A DNA stretch of 64,000 nucleotides, taken from the NCBI GenBank assembly GCA_954871525.1, contig OX940863.1, positions 4,688,001-4,752,000 on the forward strand. Reading direction: 5' to 3'. The stretch comes from Parietaria judaica (lineage: Eukaryota; Streptophyta; Magnoliopsida; Rosales; Urticaceae). Both the position numbers and the translations under genes were made by a program. Under the pieces are notes generated by a model that did not search any database, was not told the origin of the DNA, and saw only the letters and a list, made by a program, of their open reading frames with translations. Below, in pieces: positions 22,141 to 34,560 of the stretch (positions within the stretch are counted from its first letter, which is position 1; each line of letters begins with the position of its first letter).

Positions 22141-25100
22141 ATGGACAAAGCTAATCGTGAAGCTGGAGAATTTTGTATACTCGACTGTGGAACGACACAC
22201 ACAATATTGAAGGATAAAAAGTTTTTCTCAAACATAAAATCAACACAAGCCAGTGTGGATACAATATCAGGTCCTGTAGATCTGATTGAAGGAGTTGGTA
22301 AAGCGAATTTTACATTACCAAATGGCACCATGTTTACCATAAACAATGCCTTATTCTCCCCAAGATCTAAAAGAAACCTGTTGAGTTTAAAGGATATATA
22401 TTCTCATGAATTTGATACTCAGTCTGCAACTGAGAATGCCATGAAATATATGTTTATTATAATGCATAAATCGGGGAAGAAATACGTACTTGAAAAACTA
22501 CCAATGCTCCACACAGGATTGCATTTTACGTATATAAGTGCAATTGAATCAAATATGGTAGTTGCCAAACCTCCAATATTTACCATATGGCATAACCGCC
22601 TAGGTCATCCTGGTTCAACCATGATGCGGAGAATTATTGAAAATACACATGGACATCCATTGAAGGACCAGAAGATCCCTCAAGGAAAAATATTCCATTG
22701 TAAAGCTTGTTCTCTTGGAAAATTAATCATAAGACCTTCACCGGGAAAAGTTGAAACAGAATCACCTATGTTCCTTGAGCGTATTCAAGGTGATATATGT
22801 GGGCCAATTCACCCACCGTGTGGACCATTTCGATACTTCATGGTATTGATAGATGCCTCTAGCAAATGGTCACAAGTGTGTTTATTATCAACTCGCAATA
22901 TGGCATTTGCTAAATTACTCGCTCAGATAATCAAATTGCGAGCTCAATTTCCCGACCACGTGATCAAGAAAATCAGACTTGATAATGCCGGTGAATTCAC
23001 ATCCCAGGCATTCGATGATTATTGTATGTCAGTTGGGATTGATGTCGAGCATCCTGTTGCTCATGTTCACACACAAAATGGTCTGGCTGAATCATTGATC
23101 AAGCGCCTCCAGCTTATTGCTAGACCATTGATAATGAGAACAATGCTTCCTACTTCGGTATGGGGTCATGCAATATTACATGCTGCGACATTAATTCGCA
23201 TCAGACCAAGTGCATATCATAAATACTCCCCAGTGCAACTTGTATTCGGCCAAGAACCAAATATATCCCATCTAAGGATTTTTGGTTGTGCTGTTTATGT
23301 GCCTATTGCACCACCCCAAAGAACAAAGATGGGGCCACAAAGAAGTCTTGGTATTTATGTAGGCTTTGAAAGCCCATCTATTGTTAAATACCTTGAACCT
23401 CAAACTGGGAATATTTGCACAGCTCGTTTTGCTGATTGCCACTTTGATGAACAAAATTTCCCAGCATTAGGGGGAGAAAGAAAACAGATGGAAAGAGAAA
23501 TTACATGGTCTGTACCAACATTATTGCACCTTGATCCTTACACAAAAGATTGTGAAGGAAAAGTTCAAAGAATTTTGCATTTACAAGATGTAGCAAATCA
23601 ACTTCCTGATGCATTTACGGACACAAAGAGAGTGACTAAATCTCATATACCAGCTGAAAATGCTCCTGCTCAAATTGAAATTCCAAAAGGGCAAATTGAA
23701 AACAAAGTCACTCATGAAATCACAACACGCCTGAAGCGTGGAAGACCACTCGGTTCCAAAGATAAAAATCCTCGAAAAAGAAAAGGAGCAGAGAAACAAG
23801 ATGACCCCAATATGGATGAACGTATTCCTGAAGAAATACGCAATGAGGAAAATCTAGAAATTTCGATTAATTATGCCACTACAGGTATAATATGGAACCG
23901 AAATATGGACATCGATGATGCACTCTGTTACAGTTTGGCATGCGATGTTATGGACGAAAATAATGGGGATCCTGAACCACGGTCTGTTACCGAATGTAAA
24001 AATAGACATGATTGGGCTGAATGGAAAAAAGCTATTGATGTTGAATTAGAATCACTTAACAAACGCAATGTTTTTGGGCCTATAGTGCTCACACCTGAAG
24101 ATGTGAGGCCTGTTGGATACAAATGGGTATTTGTTCGAAAGAGAAATGAGAAAAATGAGATTGTGAGATACAAGGCTCGACTTGTTGCACAAGGTTTTTC
24201 TCAAAGGCCCGGAATTGACTTTGAGGAAACGTATTCTCCTGTCATGGATGGAATTACATTCAGATACTTGATCAGTCTAGCTGTTTATGAGGAACTAAAT
24301 ATGCACCTCATGGATGTTGTTACCGCTTATTTATACGGATCGCTTGATACTGATATTTACATGAGAATCCCTGAAGGATTCAAAATGCCTAAAGCATCAA
24401 GTTCAAAACCCAGAGAAAGATATTCAATCAAATTACAAAGGTCTCTATATGGGTTAAAGCAATCCGGACGCATGTGGTACAACCGACTAAGTGAATATTT
24501 ATTACAAAAAGGATATATTAACGACCCGCTTTGCCCTTGCGTTTTTATCAAGAAAACAACATCTGGTTGTGTGATTATCGCTGTCTATGTTGATGATTTA
24601 AATATCATTGGGACCAATGAAGATATTCAGGAAGTAATCTCTTACTTAAAGAAAGAATTCGAGATGAAAGACCTTGGGAAAACAAAGTATTGTCTCGGTT
24701 TGCAAATTGAGCACTTTCAAAGGGGGATACTTGTGCATCAATCAAATTACACGAGAAGAATCTTAAAGAGATTCAATATGGATAAATCAAATCCATTGAG
24801 TACCCCAATGGTCGTAAGGTCCCTTGATGTAGGAAAGGATCCATATCGTCCATGTGAGGAATCCGAAGAGATTCTTGGTCCAGAAGTACCATATTTCAGT
24901 GCAATTGGAGCTCTTATGTACCTTGCTAATTGTACTCGACCGGATATAGCTTTTGCTGTTAATTTATTAGCAAGATTCAGTTCGGCTCCTACTAAAAGAC
25001 ACTGGAATGGGATTAAACATGTGTTTCGTTATCTCCAAGGAACAATTGATTTGGGATTATTTTACCCTAACAATACGAAACCAGTTTTGGTTGGCTATGC

Positions 25101-25599
25101 AGATGCAGGTTACTTGTCAGATCCACATAAAGGGAGATCCCAAACGGGATATGTGTTTACCTGCGGAGGGACTGCAATTTCTTGGCGCTCCTAGAAACAG
25201 ACACTCGTAGCGACATCATCAAACCATGCTGAGATCATCGCACTACATGAAGCTAGCCGTGAGTGCGTGTGGCTTAGATCCGTGACACAGCATATCAGAA
25301 CCACAAGTGGTCTTCTAACAAATGATGATCCCATCATACTTTACGAAGATAATGCTGCGTGTGTTGCTCAGATGAAGGAAGGATTTATCAAAAGCGACAG
25401 AACAAAACATATTCCTCCAAAGTTTTTCTCGTTTACTCAAGAACTGGAAAAGAACAATGTCATCAGTATCCAGTATGTTCGTTCCAGCGAAAACTCGGCG
25501 GATCTCTTCACAAAGGCGCTCCCTACTTCAACTTTCAGAAAACATGTTCATGACATCGGGATGCGAAGACTACAGAATTTATCACCCATGTCAGCATGA
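22141..25599 (+). pseudogene. copia pol polyprotein with one in-frame stop
   Basis: One frame runs from ATG 22141 to TGA 25599 and is broken only by TAG at 25192-25194. In order it has an aspartic protease (LDCGTTHTIL; Cys where DSG is usual), a GAG-pre-integrase zinc region (WHNRLGHPG then CKACSLGK), an integrase core with the D-D-E residues in GDICGP, LDNAGEF and NGLAESL, then reverse transcriptase (YKWVFVRKRN, KARLVAQGFSQ, catalytic YVDD near 24586) and RNase H (GYADAGYLSD; after the stop, HAEIIALHEA and ADLFTKAL). The stop falls in the middle of RNase H, so second-strand steps would be lost. About 170 bp separate gag and pol. That gap contains TTTTTAG acceptor-like strings, so spliced expression of one ORF is possible but unproven. 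Confidence 0.92.
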
Positions 25600-25719
25600 G
25601 GGGGAGCTTTACGTGACTGCACTCTTTTTTCCTTACTATGGTTTTTATCCCACTGGGTTTTTCCTAGTAAGGTTTTTAATGAGGCAGCATGAACACGTAA
25701 TTCTTGTAATGAGCATTCC

Positions 25720-25728
25720 AAGGGGGAG
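25720..25728 (+). other. Polypurine tract of the copia element
   Basis: AAGGGGGAG lies directly before the TG of the 3' LTR, the expected place for the plus-strand primer. A second purine block (GAGGGGGAG) lies just after the pol stop near 25598. Confidence 0.85.
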
Positions 25729-25971
25729 TGTTATGAATAAATGTGAAATGCTCATTTATTTTCACACAATATTAGTCAACAATTGTATGCTCCAAATTTC
25801 CTATAAATACCCCCCTAAGTGGATGAATAAAATTCACCTCTCACATTTCTACACTTACATTTATCTCACTCACATCTTACTTCTCTCCATCATCTTTTCC
25901 ATAAAAAACACACCACTCACCAAATTTCTTACCACTTAAATTAAAGGTGCAAAGTTAGTGAATTTATAACA
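25729..25971 (+). repeat. 3' LTR (243 bp)
   Basis: Read side by side with the 5' LTR it differs only by one additional C in the run after TAAATA. It is followed by the target duplication ATAAC (25972-25976). Its own TATA and leader point towards UTP6, whose start codon is 245 bp away. Confidence 0.95.
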
Positions 25972-26002
25972 ATAACAACATTTTTCGCTTTATATATCTT
26001 AA

Positions 26003-26169
26003 TGGGCTTTCCACATAAAAGCCTACATGCCAAATAATGGGCTTTGGTTTTTCGTCGGCCCAAATAAAAAAATAAATTAAAAAAAAAAAAAAAAACTCCC
26101 TAAACCCTCGCATCGGTGACCCGCCTTAAAGGCTTAAACCATTCCCGTTGGCACCCTCCCAAAACCCTA
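26003..26169 (+). promoter_or_regulatory. Site II elements and telo-box upstream of UTP6
   Basis: TGGGCT occurs at 26003-26008 and 26038-26043, and its relative GGCCCA (inverse TGGGCC) at 26057-26062. AAACCCTA follows at 26162-26169. Site II (TGGGCC/T) plus telo-box is a well-known pairing in promoters of plant ribosomal and ribosome-biogenesis genes, which suits UTP6. The copia insertion ends only about 30 bp upstream of the first motif. Confidence 0.6.
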
Positions 26170-26215
26170 CCGGAATCCGCGACTCCGACGAGAAGCATCA
26201 CCGGAACCCTAAGCC

Positions 26216-29008
26216 ATGGCGGATGTGGTGCAGTACCGCATGGAAAAGATGCTCAACGAGCTCGACGACCTCGAGCGGCGCGGGCTCTTCACGCGCCGCG
26301 AGCTCGCCGAGGTCGTCAAGCAGCGCCGCAAGTTCGAGTACCGCCTGAAGCGGCACAGCCCGCTCAAGCAGGACTTCCTGGACTACATCGAATACGAGAC
26401 TCGTCTCGACGATCTCCGCCGCCTGAGGAAGAAGTCCGTCTCTCGGGAGCTTAAGAAGCTCGACGCGGAAGGCACGAAGAAGGGCTTGAAGAGGTCCTTC
26501 TCCGACGCCTCTGGCCTGAAAAGAATCCTCGACATCTACAGGCTCGTGGTCACGCGCTTCAAGGGCGACATTGATCTCTGGTTTCGGTACCTCGAGTTCT
26601 GTAGGGAGCGAAGTAACGGGAAAATGACCAAGGTGTGTTCTTTGGTTCTTACAATCTTCAACATTTTTGGTACCTCGCTCATTAGATTCGGTTAATGTTC
26701 TTGATTCGATCAATCAATAGTTAGGGAGATTTCACCATGGATGCGTTCTTCTTGTGCTCATACCATGTCTGGATTTGCAGGTCATGACTCAAGCCATTCG
26801 GTTTCATCCAAAAGTTCCGGGGCTTTGGATATACGCCGCGGCTTGGGAATTCGATCATAACATGAACGTGGCCGCTGCTCGTGTTCTGATGCACAGTGGG
26901 CTGAGAGTTTGCCCTCATTCCGAAGATCTCTGGATCGAATATCTAAGGATGGAGCTCACTTATCTTAATAAGCTCAAAGCCGTGAAAGTCGCCCTCGGAG
27001 AGGACGAGGGAACACTGACCCGCGATAAGATAGATGCGGAAGAGAAACAGTGGAGAGACGAGAATGAAGATTTGTTTATGTCAATTAACGAAGAAAGCAA
27101 GGAGACGTCCGAGAAAACAGCCGAGAAAATGGATATGTTTCGAGAGTCAGGATTCAACATGTTAAAGACCGTTTATGACGAGGCAACTAAGGCTCTTCCT
27201 TCTAGTTTTTCGCTGAGGAAACGGTTTCTTGAGATATTGGACGCAGTAGACCTGCCTCATACCGACGAAATGCGTGATCAGATTCTGCAAGAGATGAGGG
27301 CGAATTTTTCTACTGACCCCGAGTTCTGGGACTGGCTTGCAAGACTTGAATTCGACCCTGAAAATACCGGTGGAATGAGCGAAGAACTCGTGCATTCACG
27401 AGCAAAGAAAGCAATTCAGGTATAGCATATGTGCACCATGTGGAGTCTTCATGAGTCATTACACTGTTTCATTCTTTTGATATAATTCTGGGTTTTCTTT
27501 CTTTCTTGATTAGGTATACGAGGAGGCTCTCGAAGCTTTGCCCGCGTCCAATGTGTTCATTGTGTATGCAAAGTTTTTGATGGGTCTTATAGTTTCCGCC
27601 AAAGGAGAAACAGAAGTTTTTTCTTTGTCCGGCGGTTCTGCAATTTATGTACCACATTTATTGGGGGTTTATGAGAAGGCCGAATCAATGAGTTGTATCA
27701 CGGAAGAACTTGCTTGCCAACATGTTTCATTGTATTTGCAACTAGGAAGAGTCGAAGAAGCGAGGAAATTAGCTGAAAAGCTTTGTCAGAAGCTTCCGGA
27801 TTTCATTAATTTATGGACAATGAGGGTTTCGATAGAAGCTAGGAACGTCGTGAAGAACCCTGTGTCCCAAACTAAATCTGATCTTCAATCAATCTATGAG
27901 CTAATAAGAAGTGTGCTGATAAAAACGCCTGTAAAAAAGGCTGAGAGCTTGTGGCTCATGGTAAGTTACGATTTGCTATTTTCTTTTATAATGTTTTGAT
28001 TGGGTTTACGTTTTACGCCTCTCCTTTTGCAGGCGTTCAAGTTGTTTTTGAGTAAAAAAGAATACTTCGAAAAACTGGTCGAGACATCTATTTTGGCGCT
28101 AGCTAGGCACGGAGGCAGTGACGATGGGTTCTCTCTTTCTTCCGCTATCGTGAATTTTGTTTCCCAGAGAGAAGGAATTCAACACGCAAGAGATATGTAT
28201 AAGCGGTATAAATCTATAATATTCAGTTCTCTTCTGTTTCATGTTGAAAGATTCTATCATCCTTATAACGTTTCAGCTTTTCGAAACCCATGTGACATAG
28301 TACAAACTATGATAAACATTTTTACACCAGAAACCAGTTGATACACCAAACCCGAAACTGGTTTGTCGTGTATAGTATGTGTTATTAAGAATTTTTACTT
28401 CTGGCCATGCTAATTTGTAATTTCATAGTCAGTACAAACTCTATCTTAATAATTAATTTTATGATATATATATATATTTTTTTTTTCTTTGATACATTTT
28501 TTTTCCTTCTTAAAACCAATTTTATACTAGAAGCGGTTGCGGTCAAGGAAAAAAAAGTTCCGGTTTCCAGTTCTCAGACGCCTTATTTGTTAGTTTTTTC
28601 TGCTGCAGCTTTCGTGCTTTACCACACCCGGGGCTTGCTATATACACAAATTGCATAGAAATGGAAAGTAACCTCGCATCTGCTGGCGATAAAGACGGGC
28701 TTGCGAGAGCGCGGAAATTGTACGATTCGGCACTCACAACCTACAGCCAAAATGCGAACCTATGGAAGAACTACCATCGATTAGAGACCAAGGTAAAAAC
28801 TCGAGCTTCTCTAAGCCTCTTGCAGATAACGTGTATACATATATATATATATATATTATGTTATGGATATATTCCTTTTCATATTATATGAGTTTGTATG
28901 TTTATGTGGTTTTTGCAGATGGGAACATCTGAAACAGCGAGCGCCGTGAATTGGCGCGCGAGAAAGATTCTGAAGGACGCCTCTGCACTCGTTTCTCTGG
29001 ATTTATGA
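26216..29008 (+). CDS. UTP6: U3 snoRNA-associated protein 6 (UTP6) homologue
   Basis: Six exons join in phase: 26216-26632, 26781-27419, 27514-27960, 28033-28205, 28609-28792 and 28919-29008, giving 649 aa. The N-terminus (MADVVQYRMEKMLNELDDLE, then RRELAEVVKQRRKFEYRLKR) is the conserved U3-associated UTP6 domain. HAT-type helical repeats follow, for example LWFRYLEFCRE, LWIYAAAWEFDHN and DLWIEYLRMEL, and recur to the C-terminus (ARKLYDSALTTYSQN, NLWKNYHRLE, NWRARKIL). In yeast and plants UTP6 is a UTP-B component of the SSU processome that processes 18S pre-rRNA in the nucleolus. The 403-bp intron 4 has an AAACCAGTT/AACTGGTTT hairpin. The gene ends 270 bp from the stop codon of the convergent gene on the minus strand. 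Confidence 0.95.
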
Positions 29009-29278
29009 ATTCTCATTGTACATCCAATTCAATTTTGACCTTTTTGTTTTCCTCAAAACATTTGTAATAGAAGAACGATCACAGATTTGTTACATTTGTG
29101 ACACTGAAAGACTCGCATATGCACCAGTGAGATTTAAAACATAATCACAAGTGTATAATTAAATATTTCTTAGTCATTCCGTGATGGTAAGGCCGGAGAC
29201 CTTGATCTCGTCACGGGACAGTGGTGTAGAATCAGCCGGCTCAGGCCCGTGAGAGAAGATTTGAACGCTGCCAGTTGG

Positions 29279-30465
29279 CTATACTCGAGGCCACTGGGGA
29301 CTCACCACCTGTATTTTGTTCAACAGAAACTTAAGGTATTATTATTGTACAGAACTCCCCGCGATTCAAAGAAGACGATTAGATTCGACAAACCTCGAGC
29401 GTGCTGAACACCAACTGCATTCTGCTGGCCACAACCGACGGCTCCTCCGCTCGCCCTGCCACTGCCATTTGCTCCATTTGTAGCGTCTTCACCGGAAGCC
29501 TATCGAAGATACCGATTAGTTTAGTGTTTGATTATTTGCTTCTAAATGAAGTGCTTGAAGAAACCTACCATGCCATTCCTCGGACATAATAGGCGTTTGC
29601 GATGAGGGCGCAGAAGCCCTTCCACTGCAGCCTCACTTCGTCGGACACAGGCGCGGTCGACGACCACCGCACCACCGTCGGTGGCGGCGTGCACAGTATC
29701 GTTATGAAGATAATGCTCAGCCACAGAATGCACTCACCAACCTATATAAACTAAAGTCAACTATAAATCTGATGCAAATATCTGAACAAAACATCATACG
29801 AGTGTCAACCTCTTCGGCGGCGATCTTGGATTTCAAGCTCGTGCCTCCGCCGATGCTCCGCATCGCTCCAATCTCGACTCCCAATTCTCTCATGTCGCCG
29901 AGCTCCTTCCTCAGCCCTTCGTCTGTGCAGCCCAGCGCGTAGGCGTTCACTCCAGCGCTGATAAACTCCTAATGATCAAACCGAAAAACCGAGTAGCTTC
30001 GTGAAGACGAACTTACAGATTGAGCAATCAAACAACGGGAATCTGTTAATACTTTTAGGTTGTCGCCTCCTCCGCGGTCGACAACGTTCCGGTACCGCTG
30101 GAAAAGGCTGATCGCTATGTTCCGCGACGAACGGTACTCGTCGCCTGACAGAGCCGAATCGGCCAACCGACACTGCGACGCACGAGAATCGTCAAAATTC
30201 AAAACCAAGCAATCTCTACGAAGAAAGTGAAAAGGAGACTTACGAGCCATTTCTTTGAGGCCATATGACGAGAGGTGTTGAAATGAAACCGGTCTTTCCA
30301 TGGAAACAGTGAACAATGAACTCGGGTGTTCTTGAACAGCCTTGGAGTCAAGGAATTGACATGGCTGTGTGAGTCGGAGTACGTGAGAATCTTGGTTGCA
30401 GAAAGGATCATCATGTTGAGACCATGATAATGAAGCCACCAATTGGAGATTATCGTATGTTTGCT
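29279..30465 (-). CDS. Uncharacterised conserved plant protein, first exon unresolved
   Basis: On the minus strand the exons are 30465-30244, 30172-30017, 29968-29810, 29741-29569, 29499-29394 and 29308-29279 (stop). The last five join in phase and end in VVSPQWPRV. Recognisable blocks are QTYDNLQLVASLSWSQHDDP, FTVSMERPVSFQHLSSYGLK, the ADSALSGDEYRSSRN region, GVNAYALGCTDEGLRKEL, a hydrophobic CILWLSIIFITILC segment (likely one membrane or buried helix) and LPVKTLQMEQMA. I do not know a function; it reads like a single-copy plant protein of unknown role. Exon 30465-30244 needs an upstream exon supplying one base of a split codon, and I found no convincing start codon. The junction of the first two exons does not keep frame with the best donor, though the unspliced sequence there stays open. 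Confidence 0.7.
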
Positions 30466-31107
30466 CTGAAATTAGCGTTGATTAATAATGAAAATAATCT
30501 ATGGCTGATAAGAGAAACTATGGCGTGTCCAAATTGTGCAGCTGATAACGACGTCGCTTTGCATCTCCTTTGAAAATATTTTAAATTTTATTTTCAGATG
30601 TTTTGTAGGTCTTTTAAGAGAATTTCGGGCGTGCACGTTTTCTATCAATTTATGGCACGTCTTAACGAGGTGCGATCATACCAACACTAATCCGCTTAAT
30701 TCCATCCAAACTATTCCATCCAAACTAATGTAGTGTGCCTAGACAAGAATATTCCATAAAAATAGATATATATATAGATATATATTCATGTAATAAATAA
30801 CATACAATAAAATCAATTACTATAGCTAATTAGCTATTAGTGTATGATGTGAGCAAATAAACAGAACTGCGCCGAATCTCCACCGTCCGATGAAAAGATC
30901 CTCTTCTGAAGCGTCAGATGCGAGTCGAGTGCACAGAGCAATGTGCGCGTGCGAAACACCGGAGAGAGAAGTTGTCGGATAGTGCCACCACCACTCACTT
31001 GCGATGGGGTGTTCTTCTTTACGACCAGAAAACCTCTCTCTCGTATTTTTGGATATTAAATTTTATATATTTATATACGTTATCTCTCTTGCCTTAGCGC
31101 GCACAAA

Positions 31108-31115
31108 TATAAAAG
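31108..31115 (+). promoter_or_regulatory. Putative TATA box of the aminomethyltransferase gene
   Basis: TATAAAAG in the context ACAAATATAAAAGGC lies about 690 bp upstream of the start codon. The intervening sequence has no ORF of note and ends in a TGATCAG|GT-like junction, so a 5' UTR intron is likely. The 31270-31530 interval has two copies of AGCTTGAAGCTTTATTGGGTT. Confidence 0.45.
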
Positions 31116-31801
31116 GCTAATAATCTCTGTCTTGAAATGCTCATTTGGGGCCTCAGATTTGCTTTTTCCTGAGCCAACTAAAGGTCGGTACTTTCTTATT
31201 TTCTCATCTTTATCCAACAAACGGAAATCGATTGGGTTGAAGATCTACTTCATACGAATGTATCCTGTGTTAAGTTGATTCAATGTGGTGTTGTTCTCTA
31301 ATGCCAAGCTCTGGGCTTTAGAGACAAAGCTTGAAGCTTTATTGGGTTCCATGGAATTTTTACAGAAAAAGATTCCAATAAGCTCAATCTTTATTTTGAT
31401 TATAGCATTGCCATAATGTAGAGATAATAAAGCTTGAAGCTTTATTGGGTTGCACATATACACTGGTTGAGAACATGTTCCATCAAGCTGAATCTGTGTC
31501 TGCGAGTCTAGCATTGTCATATTCAATCACACTTTCATTTCAATTTCAGAGCTTTCATAAAAAAATCACAGTAATACCTAGTCTCTTATGTCTCATTGCT
31601 CTCCACATAATTACAATTCAGTGATCAATCTGGGTTTGCTTCACCATATGGTATTCGGGTTGAAATCGGATTCGATATGGTAGGTTATGAGGACCTGCTG
31701 TAATTGTAACCGGTTTTTGTTTCGATTATCCGGTTCAATTTGCTCCCTAAGATGTTGTTTTTTAATGGTTATGGTGATCAGGTATCATTCGATTCAACAA
31801 A

Positions 31802-33714
31802 ATGAGAGGAAGCTTGTGGCAGCTAGGGCAATCGATCACCCGCCGCCTCGCCCAGGCAGACAAGAAGGTGGTGACCCGCCGATACTTCTCCGGCGAAGCC
31901 GAGCTGAAGAAGACAGCCCTCTACGATTTCCACGTGGCACATGGTGGGAAGATGGTGCCCTTCGCCGGGTGGAGCATGCCGATCCAGTACAAGGACTCCA
32001 TCATGGACTCCACGGTCAACTGCCGCGAGAACGGCAGCCTCTTCGACGTGGCGCACATGTGCGGGCTGAGCCTCAAGGGCAAGGACTGCATCTCCTTCCT
32101 CGAGACCCTCGTCATTGCTGATGTGGCAGGGCTCGCCCCAGGGACTGGGACCCTCACCGTCTTCACGAACGAGAAGGGCGGCGCCATCGACGACTCGGTG
32201 ATCACCAAGGTCACGGACGACCACATCTACCTGGTGGTCAACGCCGGGTGTCGGGACAAAGATCTCGCTCACATCGAGGCTCACATGAAGTTTTTCAAGG
32301 CCAAAGGTGGTGATGTTTCGTGGCACATCCACGACGAGAGGTCTCTTCTGGCTCTTCAGGTCAGTCCGGAAATTTGTTACGCAGTTACTTATCCGGTTAC
32401 GACATGCCTCGTCTAGTTATAATGAGAGTTAACATCGTAAATGACGGTGATGGTAATTTCTGTTTGCAGGGTCCTCTTGCCGCCCCGACTCTCCAACACC
32501 TGACGAAAGTTGATCTGAGCAAGATGTACTTCGGGGATTTCCTCGTTTTGGATATCAATGGATCGACCTGCTTTCTCACCAGAACTGGGTACGTTTCCCT
32601 CTTCCCGAAACAAGAGTGATTCCGATACAACTACCGGATTTTGAGTACTATTATCCCTTCAAGTGTTTCTATGGTGACATCTAAAACCCCCTGTCATGGA
32701 TGTTCTATACCGGAAACCAGTTCATATGCCTAAAATGCTTCATCAGAAACGAATAATCGGATTATTTATCTTCATAGAAAACAAATATCTATTATGTTTT
32801 GAACTGAAACCGGTTCCAGTACTGATGTTCAGTGTTTCGATACTGTTTTAAAGCCGGGTGAATACGAAACCAGTTTTAGGGGTGTGTATAAGTTATTCTT
32901 TTAAAAGTCTGAATGCTTTTAGATATGCTATTTTCTATTCATTTATTAGTAACTCATTTCGATTTTAAAAATTCATTTTAGGATATAAAAGATTTGGTGA
33001 ATCAGTTTTTTGTTTCTCGATAAAGACGATTTTAAGGAAAACCATCTTGTGGTTTTATCTCAAACAATGGATTTCCTATTTTGGTTTTGAAAATGAAAAA
33101 AGAAACGCTAGCATTGCACCGATTTCACCTGTACAATCAGTCTATTTTCTTTGGTTTTATTCAGTTACACCGGTGAAGATGGGTTTGAAATCTCCGTACC
33201 GTCGGAAAATGCCGTCGACCTTGCCAAGGCGATCTTGGAGAAGTCCGAGAACAAGGTGAGACTCACCGGATTGGGTGCTCGGGACAGCCTGAGGCTCGAA
33301 GCCGGGCTCTGTCTGTACGGCAATGACATGGAGCAACACATCACCCCTGTCGAGGCTGGGCTCTCGTGGGCCATAGGGAAGCGGAGGCGGGCCCAAGGCG
33401 GGTTCCTTGGCTCCGAAGTGATCCTGAAGCAGCTCGCCGACGGACCCTCGATCAGGCGCGTCGGGCTCATCTCATCCGGCCCACCGGCGAGGGGCCACAG
33501 CGAGATCCAAGGCGAGAGCGGGCAGAGCCTGGGCGAGGTCACCAGCGGTGGATTCAGCCCCTGCTTGAAGAAGAACATCGCCATGGGCTACGTGAAGTCG
33601 GGGTCCCACAAGGCCGGGACGAAGGTGAAGATCCTTGTCAGGGGAAAAGCCTACGACGGGGTCGTCACGAAGATGCCGTTCGTGCCCACGAAGTACTACA
33701 AGCCGTCGTCGTAA
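31802..33714 (+). CDS. GDCST: Aminomethyltransferase, mitochondrial (glycine cleavage T-protein)
   Basis: Three exons: 31802-32359, 32470-32588 and 33165-33714, in phase, giving 408 aa, the length of plant T-proteins. The first ~30 residues ([30 protein letters not shown]) are Arg-rich and lack acidic residues early, as expected of a mitochondrial presequence. The mature part begins near [20 protein letters not shown]. It carries family blocks [74 protein letters not shown] and [20 protein letters not shown]. The enzyme transfers the methylene group of the aminomethyl-lipoyl H-protein to tetrahydrofolate, releasing ammonia, and is central to photorespiration. Exons are strongly GC-rich compared with the introns. 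No damage is visible. Confidence 0.97.
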
Positions 33715-34194
33715 ATTATGTTTTTAATTGAAGGAAAGAACTTGGCTGATCATACAGTCAAATGATACATGTTCAGATTGGAATGAGATGTGTTTTCTTT
33801 CTTTCTTTCTTTCTTGTTCTTTGCTTCACTAAATTTGTTTGGATTATGAAGACAATGAATGAAGGATAATAAAATGTCCTAAATCAATAATATTCATGTT
33901 CAAATTTGATGTAATTTTTTACATAGATTAAAAATGTGTTGCCCAATCTTAAATTATGAATTCTATTGAAATATCACGTATATACGAAGATTTATCGAGC
34001 ACACGGAACGGGACTAATTGGCTTATCCGTTCTAAAAATAACGGAAATTACTACTTATAGATTTATTGTTTAGAGTTTAAATTTAAAAATTAATTATAGA
34101 ACTAACTTAACAATATACAAATTCAATAAATTCTTAAATATAATAATTATTTAAAATTATCAAAATTTTTGTTCTTAAATCTATTATTACTGGC

Positions 34195-34560
34195 AAAAGT
34201 ACCCAAATTGTTTAGAAATAAAACGGCATAGAGCTAACATAAAAAAACAGTGGCAAAAATTTCCAAGTTCACTTTTTTTTGGTAAATCGGTAGACCTCAT
34301 CAACTTTTTCATGAGTTTTTTTTTTTACTATTTCTGTCAATGTTAACGTCAACAACGCAAATTGCAATGCTATTGAGGGGATGAGCTGGTAATTCGAGAG
34401 AAAAAATGAGAAGAAAAATAATTTGTGTTTGATCGTTAGAGTTTATCTGTTTGATTTGCGTTGACGTCATCACTGACCGAAACAAGTAAAAAAATTTACG
34501 GAAAAATGAATAAGGTCTACAAATTCGCACCAAAAACAGTAAACTTAAATAGTTTTATCA
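34195..34560. mobile_element. Degenerate foldback (MULE-like) element
   Basis: The left arm has GGCAAAAGTACCCAAATTGTTTAG, and the right arm ends with a diverged inverse (ACTTAAATAGTTTTATC). Inner parts match better: GTAGACCTCATCAACTTTTTC near 34291 against the inverse of 34490-34515, and GTCAACAACGCAAATTG near 34349 against TTGCGTTGACGTCA near 34456. No clear target duplication or coding capacity is visible. It appears to be an old relative of the other foldback elements here. Confidence 0.45.

Larger units (their letters stand above)
19801..25971 (+). mobile_element. Ty1-copia LTR retrotransposon, nearly full length, young
   Basis: This 6.17-kb element has two direct LTRs (TGTTATG...TATAACA) and a perfect 5-bp target duplication ATAAC (19796-19800 and 25972-25976). 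Internal order is primer site, structured leader, small ORF, gag, then pol as protease, integrase, reverse transcriptase, RNase H, then a purine tract. Integrase before RT defines the copia (Pseudoviridae-type) order. The LTRs appear to differ only by one C in a poly-C run, so insertion was recent. Two coding lesions are visible: an early stop with a frame change near the start of gag and one in-frame TAG in the RNase H region. The copy is therefore probably not autonomous, though its RNA could still be mobilised in trans. Lineage within copia is not assigned. Confidence 0.96.
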
